From assembly GCA_025922735.1 (NCBI GenBank), contig JAICHI010000072.1, forward strand, positions 1 through 5,994: a stretch of DNA of 5,994 nucleotides, read 5' to 3'. Each line of letters starts with the position of its first letter. The stretch's first letter is position 1. The DNA is from Nitrososphaeraceae archaeon (GTDB lineage: Archaea > Thermoproteota > Nitrososphaeria > Nitrososphaerales > Nitrososphaeraceae). Made by a program: the position numbers and the translations under genes. Under the pieces are notes generated by a model, which was not told the origin of the DNA, did no database searches, and saw only the letters and a list, made by a program, of their open reading frames with translations. Positions 1-4,771 of the stretch are shown here, piece by piece.

Positions 1-15
1 AGAAAGATTTACATA

Positions 16-336
16 TCATATCCATCTATGGTGTGTTTTTTCAAAAATCCTTTCTTTGGGGTTCACCATAGTTTGTTGCCCTTGTTGCTCTGTCTTCATA
101 ACATCACTCATCTGAGTGTAGGCGTCAAGAAACCTTAGACCCTTTTCAGTAGTCTTGAATTTCCGAGTATATACGTCATAGCCGAGCAAGCCGTTTTCAA
201 TTAGAAGACGCAGATACTCTTTCATTTGGTCATGGCTGAGATATGCTTGATACATTATCTTGGTCTTTGTAAGCCCGCCGCTATTTGCCGCATCAAGAAT
301 CACGCTGACTATGTCGTCTCTGCTTCTATAATTCAC
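16..336 (-). CDS. ArnR1-like winged helix-turn-helix protein (HTH_45 type)
   Basis: A 106-residue protein that is probably a DNA-binding transcription regulator. Residues 6-18 form a first helix. Residues 22-50 form a helix-turn-helix whose recognition helix is about 36-48 (DQMKEYLRLLIENGL). A wing follows at about 51-62 (LGYDVYTRKF), then the TTEKG turn and a helix LRFLDAYTQM. This order (helix, HTH, 'ENGLL-Y' wing, 'T-KG--FL' helix) is typical of the archaeal ArnR1-like/HTH_45 family, which is very common in Thaumarchaeota. The C-terminal 25 residues are polar and lack a visible domain. The start is GTG, and no ATG lies upstream in frame before the palindromic promoter region. No membrane segment is seen, so it is a soluble one-domain regulator. 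Targets are unknown; autoregulation is suggested by the palindrome 27-40 bp upstream. Confidence 0.85.
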   Translation of the reverse strand: MNYRSRDDIVSVILDAANSGGLTKTKIMYQAYLSHDQMKEYLRLLIENGLLGYDVYTRKFKTTEKGLRFLDAYTQMSDVMKTEQQGQQTMVNPKERIFEKTHHRWI

Positions 337-820
337 GCTTTTTATTTCGATAGACTATGATGATGCTAAATAGCATTTTGTTTTCAAATGGCCGCATTGC
401 ATTCAAATGGAGGCAATTAGTGACAAAGTCATGTCATAGCTATTTTTAATACTTTAGTTGCAATTGGCACAGCTTGATGACGGCCTGCTGCTATAGCCAT
501 TCTATAGATTCAACCTATAAATAGATGGTTAAAGAATGGCTGGCACCTTTAGGGGAGGGAGGCAGTAGTAGTCTGCGGATGATTAACCAGTCTCTCTAGT
601 ATAATCATTACAAACTGCTAACAGAATGCACCTCAGAAGTTGAGCGAATTGAGGCTAAAGTCAACAGCAAGAAAAAAAGGATTGACGATAAAGGAGAAGA
701 AAAGGCTCGCCACCACAACAACCAAAGCTATCTGATTTCTATAAAGACTCATAGTATTAGCAACATCAATAGCAACTGTCTCGCATCATTATGATGAGGT
801 CTACGACATGATGATGATTG
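337..820. other. Gene-poor stretch with a TATA-like box and an interrupted reading frame
   Basis: No convincing gene is seen here. A TATA-like CTATAAATA lies at 515-523 (+) and would place transcription start near 545, just before a purine-rich GGGGAGGGAGG at 552-562. One frame (+) is open from ATG 525 to TAG 597 and again to TGA 792, with charged, coding-like composition after 624. A second frame holds a basic 31-codon ORF from TTG 640 to TGA 733. Neither is long enough to call. A hairpin-forming CATCAT-T-ATGATG lies at 784-796. The stretch could carry a small RNA, a decayed gene or a microprotein. Confidence 0.35.
363..376. promoter_or_regulatory. 14-bp palindrome in the promoter of the winged-helix gene
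   Basis: ATGCTA-AA-TAGCAT is a perfect inverted repeat with 6-bp arms and a 2-bp centre, 27-40 bp upstream of the GTG start at 336. Read on the minus strand it contains a TATA-like stretch (CTATTTAG) at about the distance expected for an archaeal TATA box with a short leader. The overlap makes it a candidate operator, possibly for autorepression. Its function is inferred. Confidence 0.4.
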
Positions 821-991
821 TTATGCCAATGTCTCAGGTGGTGAAATATTCATCATCATTTTTGCAATCAGCTTGTGTCCAGTTGAATCCTTATGGTCGT
901 CGATATCACTATGGAAAAAAAATTTCATTCTGCATTCATGACAAATCCATATTGCTTTTAGGTCATCTGGGTGCATGGAATATAGATGCAT
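821..991 (-). CDS. Single C2H2 zinc-finger microprotein
   Basis: A 56-residue protein with one canonical zinc finger. Cys17 and Cys20 (ICHEC), then Phe24-26 at the hydrophobic core positions, Ile30 as the second core residue, and His33 and His39 (DDHKDSTGH) give C-x2-C-x12-H-x5-H. This spacing matches classical C2H2 fingers, and small single-finger proteins are frequent in Thaumarchaeota. Zn binding with DNA, RNA or protein contact is the likely role; the target is unknown. The tail (about 41-56) is short and Met-rich. Two starts are possible: ATG at 991, used here, or Met6 at 976. A TATA-like AATAAATT at 1004-1011 on the minus strand lies about 32 bp from Met6, favouring the shorter 51-residue form with an almost leaderless mRNA. 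The plus-strand ORF over the same bases (808-996) has no recognisable features and is taken as its shadow. Confidence 0.72.
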   Translation of the reverse strand: MHLYSMHPDDLKAIWICHECRMKFFFHSDIDDHKDSTGHKLIAKMMMNISPPETLA

Positions 992-1003
992 CTTAGGTCA
1001 TAG

Positions 1004-1011
1004 AATTTATT
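1004..1011 (-). promoter_or_regulatory. TATA-like box of the zinc-finger gene
   Basis: AATAAATT on the minus strand is centred 16 bp before ATG 991 and about 31 bp before ATG 976. Archaeal TATA boxes are centred near -27, so transcription would start at about 980, favouring Met6 as the start codon. Confidence 0.35.
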
Positions 1012-1115
1012 GATTAACCAATTGTGTTCATAGCTTTTCTTCAATAAATCATTTCAAATTTAAGTATGCTATCAACGCCTTCATCTGATACATCTGAATA
1101 AAGATTAAGGAATTG

Positions 1116-1265
1116 TTACAATAACTTTGTTCCTAGCTTCTCATTTCTTCCTATCTGGCGCATATAGGTGATGATGAAACTTGTAACGAGCATCGGAGTA
1201 TTCTTCAATTGAGCTTTCTTTTGCGAAATGATGGATTCAACTTTTTCAATATCGTCGACAGACAT
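1116..1265 (-). CDS. Small hypothetical helical protein
   Basis: A 49-residue protein beginning MSVDDIEKVESIISQKK. It has an amphipathic, charged N-terminal helix (about 3-18), a more hydrophobic segment (about 24-34, PMLVTSFIITYM), and a basic end (RQIGRNEKLGTKLL). The hydrophobic part is too short and interrupted to call a membrane helix with confidence. The frame is open back to an ATG at 1322, but the extra 19 residues are rich in Ser and Cys and unlike the rest, so the ATG at 1265 is preferred. It lies downstream of the receiver gene on the same strand, with a hairpin between them. I recognise no family. The opposite-strand ORF at 1209-1394 looks like a shadow. Confidence 0.5.
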   Translation of the reverse strand: MSVDDIEKVESIISQKKAQLKNTPMLVTSFIITYMRQIGRNEKLGTKLL

Positions 1266-1324
1266 AATATAGTCAAGACAGCAATAAGAAGAGGATTGAC
1301 AATTATTTTCAGAAATCTGCATCG

Positions 1325-1351
1325 ACTATCATACATTTTCAGCATGATAGT
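1325..1351. repeat. Inverted repeat between receiver and small gene
   Basis: ACTATCAT (1325-1332) and ATGATAGT (1344-1351) are perfect 8-bp inverted repeats around an 11-nt spacer. The repeat lies 25 bp past the stop of the receiver gene and upstream of the small gene at 1116-1265, both on the minus strand. It could be a transcript hairpin, for processing or termination although no T-tract follows, or an operator dyad for the small gene. Confidence 0.4.
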
Positions 1352-1376
1352 GGGTATTCACTTGTTCTTGAGAAGT

Positions 1377-1760
1377 CTAACTTTTTTCGAGTAACTTCAT
1401 GTTCACTTTGTTAATCAGAGATTCCATGCTCATTGGCTTTACTGCAAACTCATCTGCGCCATAATCCATTATCCTTGTCTTAGCCTCCGATAGACCTTTC
1501 TTTGCCAAAACAAAGACCTTCACATTCTTGTTTAACCTTTTTGCGTTTAGGATAAGCATAGCGCTTCTATCAGATGCTATTGTTCCATTCACTGTAATCG
1601 CATCGATTATATCGCCTAGTTCTGCTAATTTGTCAATACATTCCTTGGCGGATAATGCTTGGTGAGTTTCATAGCCGCCTAGCTTAAAGTGATTGCGAAT
1701 AAACGAGTTTAGTTCAGCGTCATCATCACAAACTATTACATGCGGTGTCTTATTTTGCAA
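1377..1760 (-). CDS. Atypical (pseudo-) receiver domain, stand-alone response regulator
   Basis: A 127-residue protein that is just one CheY-like receiver. The acidic cluster Asp12-Asp13-Asp14 follows beta-1 (HVIVCDDD). In the beta-3 segment DAITVNG the phospho-acceptor position is Asn58 where the family has Asp. The beta-4 Thr/Ser is Ala86 (VFVLAKK), while the beta-5 Lys108 (AVKPM) is kept. With the acceptor Asp and the switch Thr both replaced, normal phosphorylation is unlikely, and a constitutive or protein-binding role is more probable. There is no output domain. Within its open frame, which runs back to a stop at 1818-1820, the only usual start is TTG at 1760; no ATG or GTG is available. 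A 21-codon ATG ORF ends 11 bp before that TTG (1772-1837). The gene is divergent from the hydrolase across about 230 bp. Confidence 0.82.
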   Translation of the reverse strand: MQNKTPHVIVCDDDAELNSFIRNHFKLGGYETHQALSAKECIDKLAELGDIIDAITVNGTIASDRSAMLILNAKRLNKNVKVFVLAKKGLSEAKTRIMDYGADEFAVKPMSMESLINKVNMKLLEKS

Positions 1761-1771
1761 TTTAAGATTAC

Positions 1772-1837
1772 TTAGTTGGCCGTATCTATTATCTGCTCCT
1801 GATGTCCATAGGTTATTCTACTATTATCTTTATTCAT
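1772..1837 (-). other. Short ATG ORF just upstream of the pseudo-receiver
   Basis: A 21-codon ORF starts ATG AAT AAA GAT and has a hydrophilic, coding-like product (MNKDNSRITYGHQEQ...). It ends with TAA 11 bp before the TTG start of the receiver at 1760. It could be a leader peptide that feeds ribosomes to the receiver by re-initiation. It could also be the true N-terminus separated from the receiver by a single-base deletion or a -1 frameshift, or it could be chance. Confidence 0.25.
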
Positions 1838-1961
1838 GTTCTAGTAGTAGCAGTAGCCACTTTCTGAGTCTCAAAAAAAGAACCTTTTGGGTCATATTTA
1901 ATGAAAAATCAAGTCAGTGCATTTTAGCAGAACTGGTAGATCAAAAAATCTTTGTAATTTG

Positions 1962-1967
1962 CTATAA
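1962..1967 (+). promoter_or_regulatory. TATA-like box of the hydrolase gene
   Basis: CTATAA within TTTGCTATAAGCAA is centred about 30 bp before ATG 1995. This places the transcript start at or within a few bases of the start codon. No Shine-Dalgarno-like sequence is seen before the ATG, which fits a leaderless mRNA. The flanking TTGC...GCAA is a short inverted repeat around the box. Confidence 0.45.
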
Positions 1968-1994
1968 GCAATAAGGCTCTAGTCGTATTTCATT

Positions 1995-2819
1995 ATGGCT
2001 ATGATGATACCAGTAGAGGGCAACGTATCTCTTCGTGTCGAAGATACAGGCGGCAGTGGCAAGCCCGTATTTTTTGTTCATGGATGGCCACTAGACCTCA
2101 AGATGTTTGAGTATCAATTTACAACTCTCAAAGAGAACGGCTATCGCTGCATTGGGTTAGATCTTCGAGGCTTTGGTATGTCAGCAAAGCCATGGCAACA
2201 TTATAACTATGATTTTTTTGCTGACGACATCCAAAAGGTCATGAATGAGCTCAAGCTTGAGCAAAAATTTGCTATCGTAGGGTTTTCAATGGGTGGTGGA
2301 ATTGTAATGCGCTATGTTGCAAAATACTATCCAAAGAACTTATCACATGTAGTATTCATGGGTGCAGCAGCGCCTTCTTTTACCAAGAGAGAGGGCTTTC
2401 CGCATGGACAGGATAGAGCATTTTGCGACCAGATTATCACAAAGTTGATGCAAAACAGGCCAAGAACGATTGCTGAATTTGGTAAACTCCTCTTTCATAA
2501 TCCAGAATCTCAAGGCCCTGAAATATTCAGCTGGCTTTTTGCGCAAAGTATGGCAGCGTCTCATTATGCTACTGTTAGTAGCGCGAAAGCATTGCGCGAT
2601 GAAGATCTCAGAAATGATATGCAAATGATTAGTGGCAGAAATCTGCCAGTAGCAGTATTTCATGGTCTTCATGATAAAGTAAGCCTATTTGACTTGGCTA
2701 AGGTAATGAATAGCGGTATCGAAGGATCAAAGCTAGTCCAGTTCAACGAAAGTGGACATGCCTTGAACATTGAGGAGAAAGAAAAAACAAACGAAGAGCT
2801 AATGAAATTCATAACATAG
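1995..2819 (+). CDS. Alpha/beta hydrolase (chloroperoxidase/arylesterase-like)
   Basis: A complete 274-residue serine hydrolase of the alpha/beta fold. His29-Gly30-Trp31 (FFVHGWP) is the oxyanion-hole loop. Asp56 with DLRGFG (56-61) is the conserved strand-turn. The nucleophile elbow Gly-Phe-Ser-Met-Gly-Gly places the nucleophile at Ser98. The acid is Asp227 (FHGLHDKV) and the base is His255 (NESGHALN). Length and triad spacing fit the cofactor-free 'non-haem chloroperoxidase'/arylesterase subfamily, whose members usually hydrolyse carboxyl esters and can show perhydrolase activity. The cap region is about 125-205. There is no signal peptide, so it should be cytosolic. The true substrate cannot be read from sequence. 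ATG 1995 fits the TATA-like box; Met3 and Met4 are near alternatives. A hairpin follows the stop. A minus-strand ORF inside it (2343-2672) is a shadow. Confidence 0.93.
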   Translation: MAMMIPVEGNVSLRVEDTGGSGKPVFFVHGWPLDLKMFEYQFTTLKENGYRCIGLDLRGFGMSAKPWQHYNYDFFADDIQKVMNELKLEQKFAIVGFSMGGGIVMRYVAKYYPKNLSHVVFMGAAAPSFTKREGFPHGQDRAFCDQIITKLMQNRPRTIAEFGKLLFHNPESQGPEIFSWLFAQSMAASHYATVSSAKALRDEDLRNDMQMISGRNLPVAVFHGLHDKVSLFDLAKVMNSGIEGSKLVQFNESGHALNIEEKEKTNEELMKFIT

Positions 2820-2820
2820 A

Positions 2821-2841
2821 CTAAGCCTAAAGTAGGCTCAG
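2821..2841 (+). terminator. Hairpin directly after the hydrolase stop codon
   Basis: AGCCTA (2824-2829) and TAGGCT (2833-2838) pair around a 3-nt loop, and the flanking CT/AG can extend the stem past one mismatch. It begins 2 bp after the TAG stop. No T-tract follows, so it is not a classical intrinsic terminator. It may be a 3'-end stabilising or processing hairpin. Confidence 0.35.
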
Positions 2842-3041
2842 TGAAGAGTAACAGGAGTCAAGAAAGACGGATAGACGAACTAGTCAAAGGGCTTATAGAA
2901 AGAAATTTGATGAAATCATTGATATTCCCACCTTCTATATTTCAGCTTGATCTAATTCTGTACAGTATGTCAGACTTGACCCAATTCTTATGTCTATACT
3001 GCTTTACTGTTACTACGAGCAGACGACAAAATAATAATTGA
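2841..3041 (+). CDS. Doubtful short ORF after the hydrolase
   Basis: A 66-codon ORF with a GTG start that falls in the foot of the hairpin after the hydrolase. The first 25 residues (KSNRSQERRIDELVKGLIER) are charged and helix-forming and look coding. The remainder is Leu/Phe/Cys-rich with a TTSRRQNNN end and looks like translated non-coding DNA. No ribosome binding site or TATA box is seen, so it would depend on the hydrolase transcript. It could be a real small protein, the 5' remnant of a decayed gene, or chance. No family is recognised. Confidence 0.25.
   Translation: MKSNRSQERRIDELVKGLIERNLMKSLIFPPSIFQLDLILYSMSDLTQFLCLYCFTVTTSRRQNNN
3028..3039 (-). terminator. T-rich tract downstream of the first MEDS gene
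   Basis: On the minus strand this reads as a T-rich stretch (AATTATTATTTT) about 75 bp past the MEDS stop. Archaeal termination is commonly driven by T-rich tracts, so this is a weak candidate for the end of the receiver-MEDS transcript. Confidence 0.25.
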
Positions 3042-3111
3042 TCCCCTTCCTTTTGAGCTCTTAATTGCTTTAGCAAGTCAAACCTTTGTTTTTCTCTCAC
3101 TCACATATGCA

Positions 3112-3744
3112 TCAGGAAGTAGTAGTGCTTTCTGTAACTTCAAACACCTTTTTCTGTCTTTGAGCAAGCTCTTTTTTCTGATCGTCTTTAAGAGTATCAT
3201 AGTTCCCCCCGTGGTAGCAGCTAAAGCCTTTGACGTTGCCACCTTCTGTTGTTGGTGCTAAGGATGCCTCGTAATTTATCAATTCTGTAGCTCTGCCGTC
3301 TCCACCAAATAGAAAGAAAAATCCCATATCCACAATTGCAGTAACTCCATCTCTGCCTTCTTTTCTTGCACGGTCTGAAAGCGATGCTACCAGCTTTTTC
3401 ATGCCATCGACGTTTGGATAGTAAGAGCTAAAAGCGTCCACTATTACTAATGAACCGTTGTTTATGAGGCTTTGAATGTTTTGCAGTCCGGCAGCACTGA
3501 GATGATGCTTTACGCTGTCGGTAGTTTCATAAAAAGTGGCGATTAGCATGATTCTTGGCAAGGATGGTTCATTGCGTTTACTATTATTTCCATCTTCTTT
3601 TGCTAATTGGTCTTTAACATACTTCGTATAAATCTGGCGAAATGTTTGCAAATTGGGATATATTATGATACTATTCTCTCCATCTCTTACTTCTTCATCC
3701 AACCATTTCATGATTGATTCATTATTCTCGCTCTCAATCCTCAA
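3112..3744 (-). CDS. MEDS-domain sensor protein (first copy)
   Basis: A 210-residue protein that is essentially one MEDS domain (methanogen/methylotroph DcmR sensory domain), a family proposed to sense simple hydrocarbon derivatives. Visible blocks are the beta-strand SIIIYPN (25-31), PRIMLIATFYE (63-73), the GSLVIVDAFSSYYP segment (97-110), an amphipathic helix MKKLVASLSDRARKEG (115-130), VTAIVDMGFFFLFGGD (134-149), and the closing FSCYH (174-178) that corresponds to the family's Cys-x-Tyr end. There is no output domain and no transmembrane segment, so it should be cytosolic. The frame has no ATG before Met12. TTG 3744 is used here, with GAGGTAGG about 10 bp upstream, and ATG 3711 is the alternative. 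It follows the canonical receiver by 19 bp, suggesting co-transcription and a shared pathway. A diverged paralog lies at 5378-5994. Confidence 0.85.
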   Translation of the reverse strand: MRIESENNESIMKWLDEEVRDGENSIIIYPNLQTFRQIYTKYVKDQLAKEDGNNSKRNEPSLPRIMLIATFYETTDSVKHHLSAAGLQNIQSLINNGSLVIVDAFSSYYPNVDGMKKLVASLSDRARKEGRDGVTAIVDMGFFFLFGGDGRATELINYEASLAPTTEGGNVKGFSCYHGGNYDTLKDDQKKELAQRQKKVFEVTESTTTS

Positions 3745-3763
3745 GCTCTTTAACCTACCTCTC

Positions 3764-4303
3764 TCACTCTTTCCTCCTCCTGGTTTCGCTTATAACACTC
3801 AAAATCTTTTTAGTCAGATCTTTAATACCAATGGGCTTTTGAACAAAGCCGTCAACCTGCGTAGAAGGAAATACTTTAGAAAACTCACTATCTCTTATTT
3901 CAAAAGAAGTCATGAGGATAACTTTGACGCTCGGACTGGCTTCTTTGACTTTTTTTGCTAGTTGTATTCCAGATAAACGAGGCATTCGGACGTCCGATAG
4001 CACTAGACAGTAAGCCTCTGCATTAGATTTGAAGCTTTGTAATGCCTCTTCGGGATTGGTAAATGCATCGACTAAGAATCTATTTTTTTGAAGACCGCGC
4101 TTGAGAACCTGAACTATATCAGGGTCATCGTCAACAATAAGCAGTTTAGCTACTGGTTTGCCATTATCATTATTATCATCTTCATTTTTTGAGTTTTCTT
4201 TCTCTAAAATGGAATCATTATTACTCTGATTTCTATAATCATTATCATCCTTATCTTTCTTGTCTGACAAGAATGAGTCCACTACTACTAGCGCTGCTTG
4301 CAA
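3764..4303 (-). CDS. Response regulator, stand-alone receiver with Asn/Asp-rich N-terminal tail
   Basis: A 179-residue protein. Residues 14-50 are a low-complexity Asn/Asp/Lys/Ser tail, and residues 52-175 are a canonical CheY-like receiver. It has the acidic triplet Asp58-60 (LIVDDDPD), phospho-acceptor Asp104 (LSDVRMP), switch Thr132 (ILMTSF) and Lys156 (QKPIG). All key residues are present, so it should be phosphorylated on Asp104 by a histidine kinase not in this window. There is no DNA-binding output domain, and action is through a partner. The start is uncertain: the frame opens two codons before TTG 4303, and no ATG precedes the receiver. Residues 3-12 (AALVVVDSFL) look structured, and an ATG ORF in the neighbouring frame overlaps this start (4288-4368). 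The gene leads directly into the MEDS gene 19 bp downstream. Confidence 0.87.
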   Translation of the reverse strand: MQAALVVVDSFLSDKKDKDDNDYRNQSNNDSILEKENSKNEDDNNDNGKPVAKLLIVDDDPDIVQVLKRGLQKNRFLVDAFTNPEEALQSFKSNAEAYCLVLSDVRMPRLSGIQLAKKVKEASPSVKVILMTSFEIRDSEFSKVFPSTQVDGFVQKPIGIKDLTKKILSVISETRRRKE

Positions 4304-4368
4304 AAAGTGTCATGGTCAGCAACTGAATTAATTACCAAGTCTCTGGTAGATAAGTATTCATGCTTCAT
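4288..4368 (-). other. Short ATG ORF overlapping the start of the receiver gene
   Basis: A 26-codon ORF from ATG 4368 (MKHEYLSTRDLVINSVADHD...) ends at TAG 4288 and overlaps the receiver's TTG by 16 bp. Its composition is coding-like. A -1 slip or one extra T in the run of five T (minus strand, 4302-4306) would join it to the receiver frame as ...DHDTF-LQAALVVVDSF.... It may be a leader peptide, the true N-terminus behind an indel, or chance. The frame is open further back to ATG 4557, but that part is the shadow of the plus-strand gene. Confidence 0.25.
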
Positions 4369-4409
4369 ATCATCTTGCAGCCGTACACTTTTCTGTTTTG
4401 AGGTTGCTA

Positions 4410-4429
4410 TTATCACCTGATCATGATAA
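4410..4429. promoter_or_regulatory. Dyad in the divergent intergenic region
   Basis: TTATCA (4410-4415) and TGATAA (4424-4429) form a perfect 6-bp inverted repeat with an 8-bp spacer that itself holds the palindrome TGATCA (4418-4423). It lies between the minus-strand receiver-MEDS genes and the plus-strand gene at 4478, where a shared operator would be expected. Function is inferred. Confidence 0.35.
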
Positions 4430-4477
4430 CTAAGACAAACCTCGCCAATTTTTGGAGAACTGAAAGAATGAGGAAAA

Positions 4478-4720
4478 ATGATCGAGTGGAGTCGAAGAAT
4501 GATAATGAGATCAACAGTCAAGGAAAAAGAGCCAGGAGGAATTAATCCTGCTACCAAGAGACACTTAGAATCACAGATTAAGACTCTTCAAGCTGCGCCA
4601 AGAGATCCAGACAAGTTAGAGAGGCTTTTGCAAGTAAAAAGAAGACAAAAGGAAAAGTCAGCTATCTTTTACCCATGTCTCTCTTTTGTCGATATAGAAA
4701 AAATAGAACTAAATAAATAA
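4478..4720 (+). CDS. Small charged hypothetical protein
   Basis: An 80-residue protein. Residues 10-55 are strongly charged and helix-forming: STVKEKEPGGINPATKRHLE, then SQIKTLQAAPRDPDKLERLL and QVKRRQKEKS. The last 25 residues are more hydrophobic and include one Cys. The two helices around 27-37 and 43-57 suggest a helical hairpin. No family is recognised. ATG 4478 is preceded by GAGG with a 4-bp gap; Met8 (4499) and Met10 (4505) are possible later starts. An alternative frame starting at ATG 4468 runs 25 coding-like codons to TAA 4543, so the N-terminus is not settled. The gene is divergent from the receiver-MEDS operon and convergent with the LEA-like gene. A T-run follows its stop. Confidence 0.5.
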   Translation: MIEWSRRMIMRSTVKEKEPGGINPATKRHLESQIKTLQAAPRDPDKLERLLQVKRRQKEKSAIFYPCLSFVDIEKIELNK

Positions 4721-4727
4721 AATTTTT
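4721..4727 (+). terminator. T-tract after the small charged gene
   Basis: AATTTTT begins right after the TAA stop at 4720. An oligo-T tract in this place is the usual archaeal termination signal and would separate this gene from the convergent one at 4772. Confidence 0.35.
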
Positions 4728-4771
4728 GATGATTTGGGTATGGGAGTGTAGGTTATGTATCTTATGCAGTC

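Noticed and set aside
800..860. ATG/CAT triplet repeats as a microsatellite or CRISPR-like repeat
   Set aside because: Only a few irregular ATG/CAT triplets are present with no regular spacing, and part of them codes the Met-rich tail of the zinc-finger protein.
808..996. Plus-strand ORF of 62 codons
   Set aside because: It is antisense to the zinc-finger gene, has no recognisable motif and begins in a run of Met codons that comes from ATG repeats.
1209..1394. Plus-strand ORF of 61 codons
   Set aside because: Phe/Leu/Arg-rich shadow of the minus-strand small gene; it also spans the inverted repeat.
1693..1974. Plus-strand ORF of 93 codons between receiver and hydrolase
   Set aside because: Its first third is antisense to the receiver and the middle is Ser/Cys repeats. 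It also runs across the hydrolase TATA-like box.
2343..2672. Minus-strand ORF inside the hydrolase
   Set aside because: It is antisense to a complete hydrolase with an intact catalytic triad and has no domain of its own.
3653..3961. Plus-strand ORF over the MEDS/receiver junction
   Set aside because: It is antisense to two well-supported genes, and its Ser/Leu/Phe-rich composition is typical of a shadow.
4369..4557. Upstream extension of the short minus-strand ORF to ATG 4557
   Set aside because: The extra N-terminal part is antisense to the plus-strand gene at 4478 and is hydrophobic without a clear signal peptide or domain.
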